Below are positions 63,261-64,000 of a stretch of DNA of 64,000 nt, piece by piece. The stretch covers positions 496,001 to 560,000 of the forward strand of contig NZ_FQXG01000002.1 in the NCBI RefSeq assembly GCF_900129905.1. The letters run 5' to 3'. Under the pieces are notes generated by a model. The model searched no databases and was not told the origin of the DNA. It saw only the letters and a program-made list of their open reading frames with translations. Numbering within the stretch: the stretch's first letter is position 1; each line of letters opens with the position of its first letter. The stretch comes from Ferrimonas marina (GTDB lineage Bacteria; Pseudomonadota; Gammaproteobacteria; Enterobacterales; Shewanellaceae). The position numbers and the translations under genes were made by a program.

Positions 63261-63282
63261 AATCCACTCTGGCCCTTTGGTC
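63261..63282 (+). repeat. REP-like motif copy, one-base deletion
   Basis: AATCCACTCTGGCCCTTTGGTC: the core with one base lost in the GACC arm. It lies 26 bases before the AAA ATPase start codon. Confidence 0.8.
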
Positions 63283-63308
63283 CCCCATATTAGAATAAGT
63301 AGGAACGT

Positions 63309-64000
63309 ATGAAGATTACAAAGTTAAAACTAAAGAATTGGAGGAACTTCGATGAAGTCGAAGTTTCTTTGGGAGACCGGGTTTTTATTGTTGGACCTAA
63401 TGCGTCAGGAAAATCTAACCTGCTTGATGCCCTCAGATTTCTGAGAGACATCGCTAACACCGATGGCGGTGGCTTTCAAAAAGCCGTGTCCACTCGGAGA
63501 GGCGTTAAAAAAATTCGCTGGCTAGGTGCAAGACGGAGCCCACAAGTAGGAATTGAAATAGAATTATTCGATGGGGATACAAAATGGTCGTATTCATTGG
63601 AATTTATACAGGAGACCTATGGAACAAGGCGCACACTTGTTACCAAAGAAAAGGTCGTAAAGAATGGAAAAACTGTTTTAAATAGACCCAATAAGGACGA
63701 CAAGTCAGACTCTGATCTACTGACACAAACTCATCTGGAACATACATTCTTAAACAGAAAATTTAAATCAATCGCAGAATGGCTAGGCGAGGTCAGTTAT
63801 CTTCATTTGGTTCCACAAGTATTAAAACATCCTGACTTATTTTTACAACATGAAGAAACAACTGCAGACTCCTTTGGCCAGTCTTTTCTTTCAAAAATAT
63901 CTAAATCAACTAAGTCAGTATTAGAGAGCCGCCTAGGAAAAATTGAAAAAGCTCTAATGGTTGCAGTTCCAAATCTAAAAGAACTTGGGTTTGAAAGAGA
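63309..64000 (+). CDS. AAA-family (SMC/RecF/OLD-like) ATPase, N-terminal part (cut by window)
   Basis: The frame starts at ATG 63309 (AGGA at 63301-63304) and is open for 230 codons to the window end. Residues ~1-45 are KITKLKLKNWRNFDEVEVSLG then Walker A VGPNASGKSN with LLDALRFLRDI, the layout of AAA_21/RecF-like ATPases. A GGGFQKAVSTRRG loop and beta segments (VGIEIELFDG) follow. It is AT-richer than the genome and lies directly after the last REP-like motif. Such ATPases often come with a nuclease or TOPRIM partner gene in defence pairs (for example DUF4276- or DUF4435-linked types); the partner would be beyond the window. Confidence 0.85.
   Translation, partial: MKITKLKLKNWRNFDEVEVSLGDRVFIVGPNASGKSNLLDALRFLRDIANTDGGGFQKAVSTRRGVKKIRWLGARRSPQVGIEIELFDGDTKWSYSLEFIQETYGTRRTLVTKEKVVKNGKTVLNRPNKDDKSDSDLLTQTHLEHTFLNRKFKSIAEWLGEVSYLHLVPQVLKHPDLFLQHEETTADSFGQSFLSKISKSTKSVLESRLGKIEKALMVAVPNLKELGFER

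Noticed and set aside
60475-63282. Regularly repeated motif that could suggest a CRISPR array
   Set aside because: Copies are in both orientations, spaced irregularly (tens to several hundred bases), and next to a RAYT transposase; no cas genes are present.

Overview
The window looks like chromosomal DNA of a marine gammaproteobacterium. Most genes are GC-rich and tightly packed, and TonB receptors, lipoproteins, an RND pump, DbpA, PpiB, a DnaT/DnaC pair and an N-acetyl-beta-lysine cassette are present. A Ferrimonas- or Shewanella-like member of Alteromonadales fits best, but this is inference from gene content. No tRNA, rRNA or CRISPR array was seen.

Layout. 1-5.8 kb: the end of a membrane protein, then a minus-strand operon (TonB receptor, NCS1 permease, DUF917/S-methyl-thiohydantoin-desulfurase-type enzyme) with a divergent Lrp/AsnC regulator; this looks like a small-molecule uptake and breakdown unit. 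5.8-31 kb: ordinary accessory metabolism and envelope genes. These include YitT, GntP permease, maltose-acetyltransferase type, retropepsin-like protease, patatin lipoprotein, two GFA-type proteins, an SDR enzyme, a subtilase overlapping a lipoprotein gene, a periplasmic glycerophosphodiesterase, a Mop-type molybdate-binding protein, PpiB, a TupA-like binding protein, DbpA, a secreted DJ-1 protein beside a LysR gene, and a secreted Ntn amidase beside a second LysR gene with a clear palindromic operator. 31-34 kb: an AT-rich island with a two-gene operon, a two-TM protein and a P-loop ATPase of the Sll1717 type. It is unlike its neighbours in base composition and is the best candidate in the window for an undescribed (possibly defence) system. 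34-46 kb: an RND efflux pair, small membrane proteins, an S9 peptidase lipoprotein, and a large FG-GAP-repeat lipoprotein.

46-50.4 kb: a three-gene overlapping operon of a cupredoxin-like periplasmic protein, a double-Cache-like/HAMP/GGDEF-EAL protein and an outer-membrane barrel. 50.8-57.6 kb: a thioredoxin-fold membrane protein that seems to use an ATC start codon, a YfcC-type transporter, the kamA - sodium symporter - ablB operon for N-acetyl-beta-lysine osmolyte synthesis, and a MarR regulator. 57.9-59.5 kb: a dnaT-dnaC primosome pair.

59.6-63.3 kb: a REP-associated tyrosine transposase (RAYT) with at least nine copies of its repeat motif, a 303-bp perfect partial duplication of the transposase, diverged ~270-bp repeat units, two 7-bp tandem arrays, and two small cargo-like genes. 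One copy of the repeat forms the first codons of the HTH gene that overlaps the transposase. 63.3 kb to the end: the start of an AT-richer AAA ATPase gene cut by the window edge, probably the beginning of another island.
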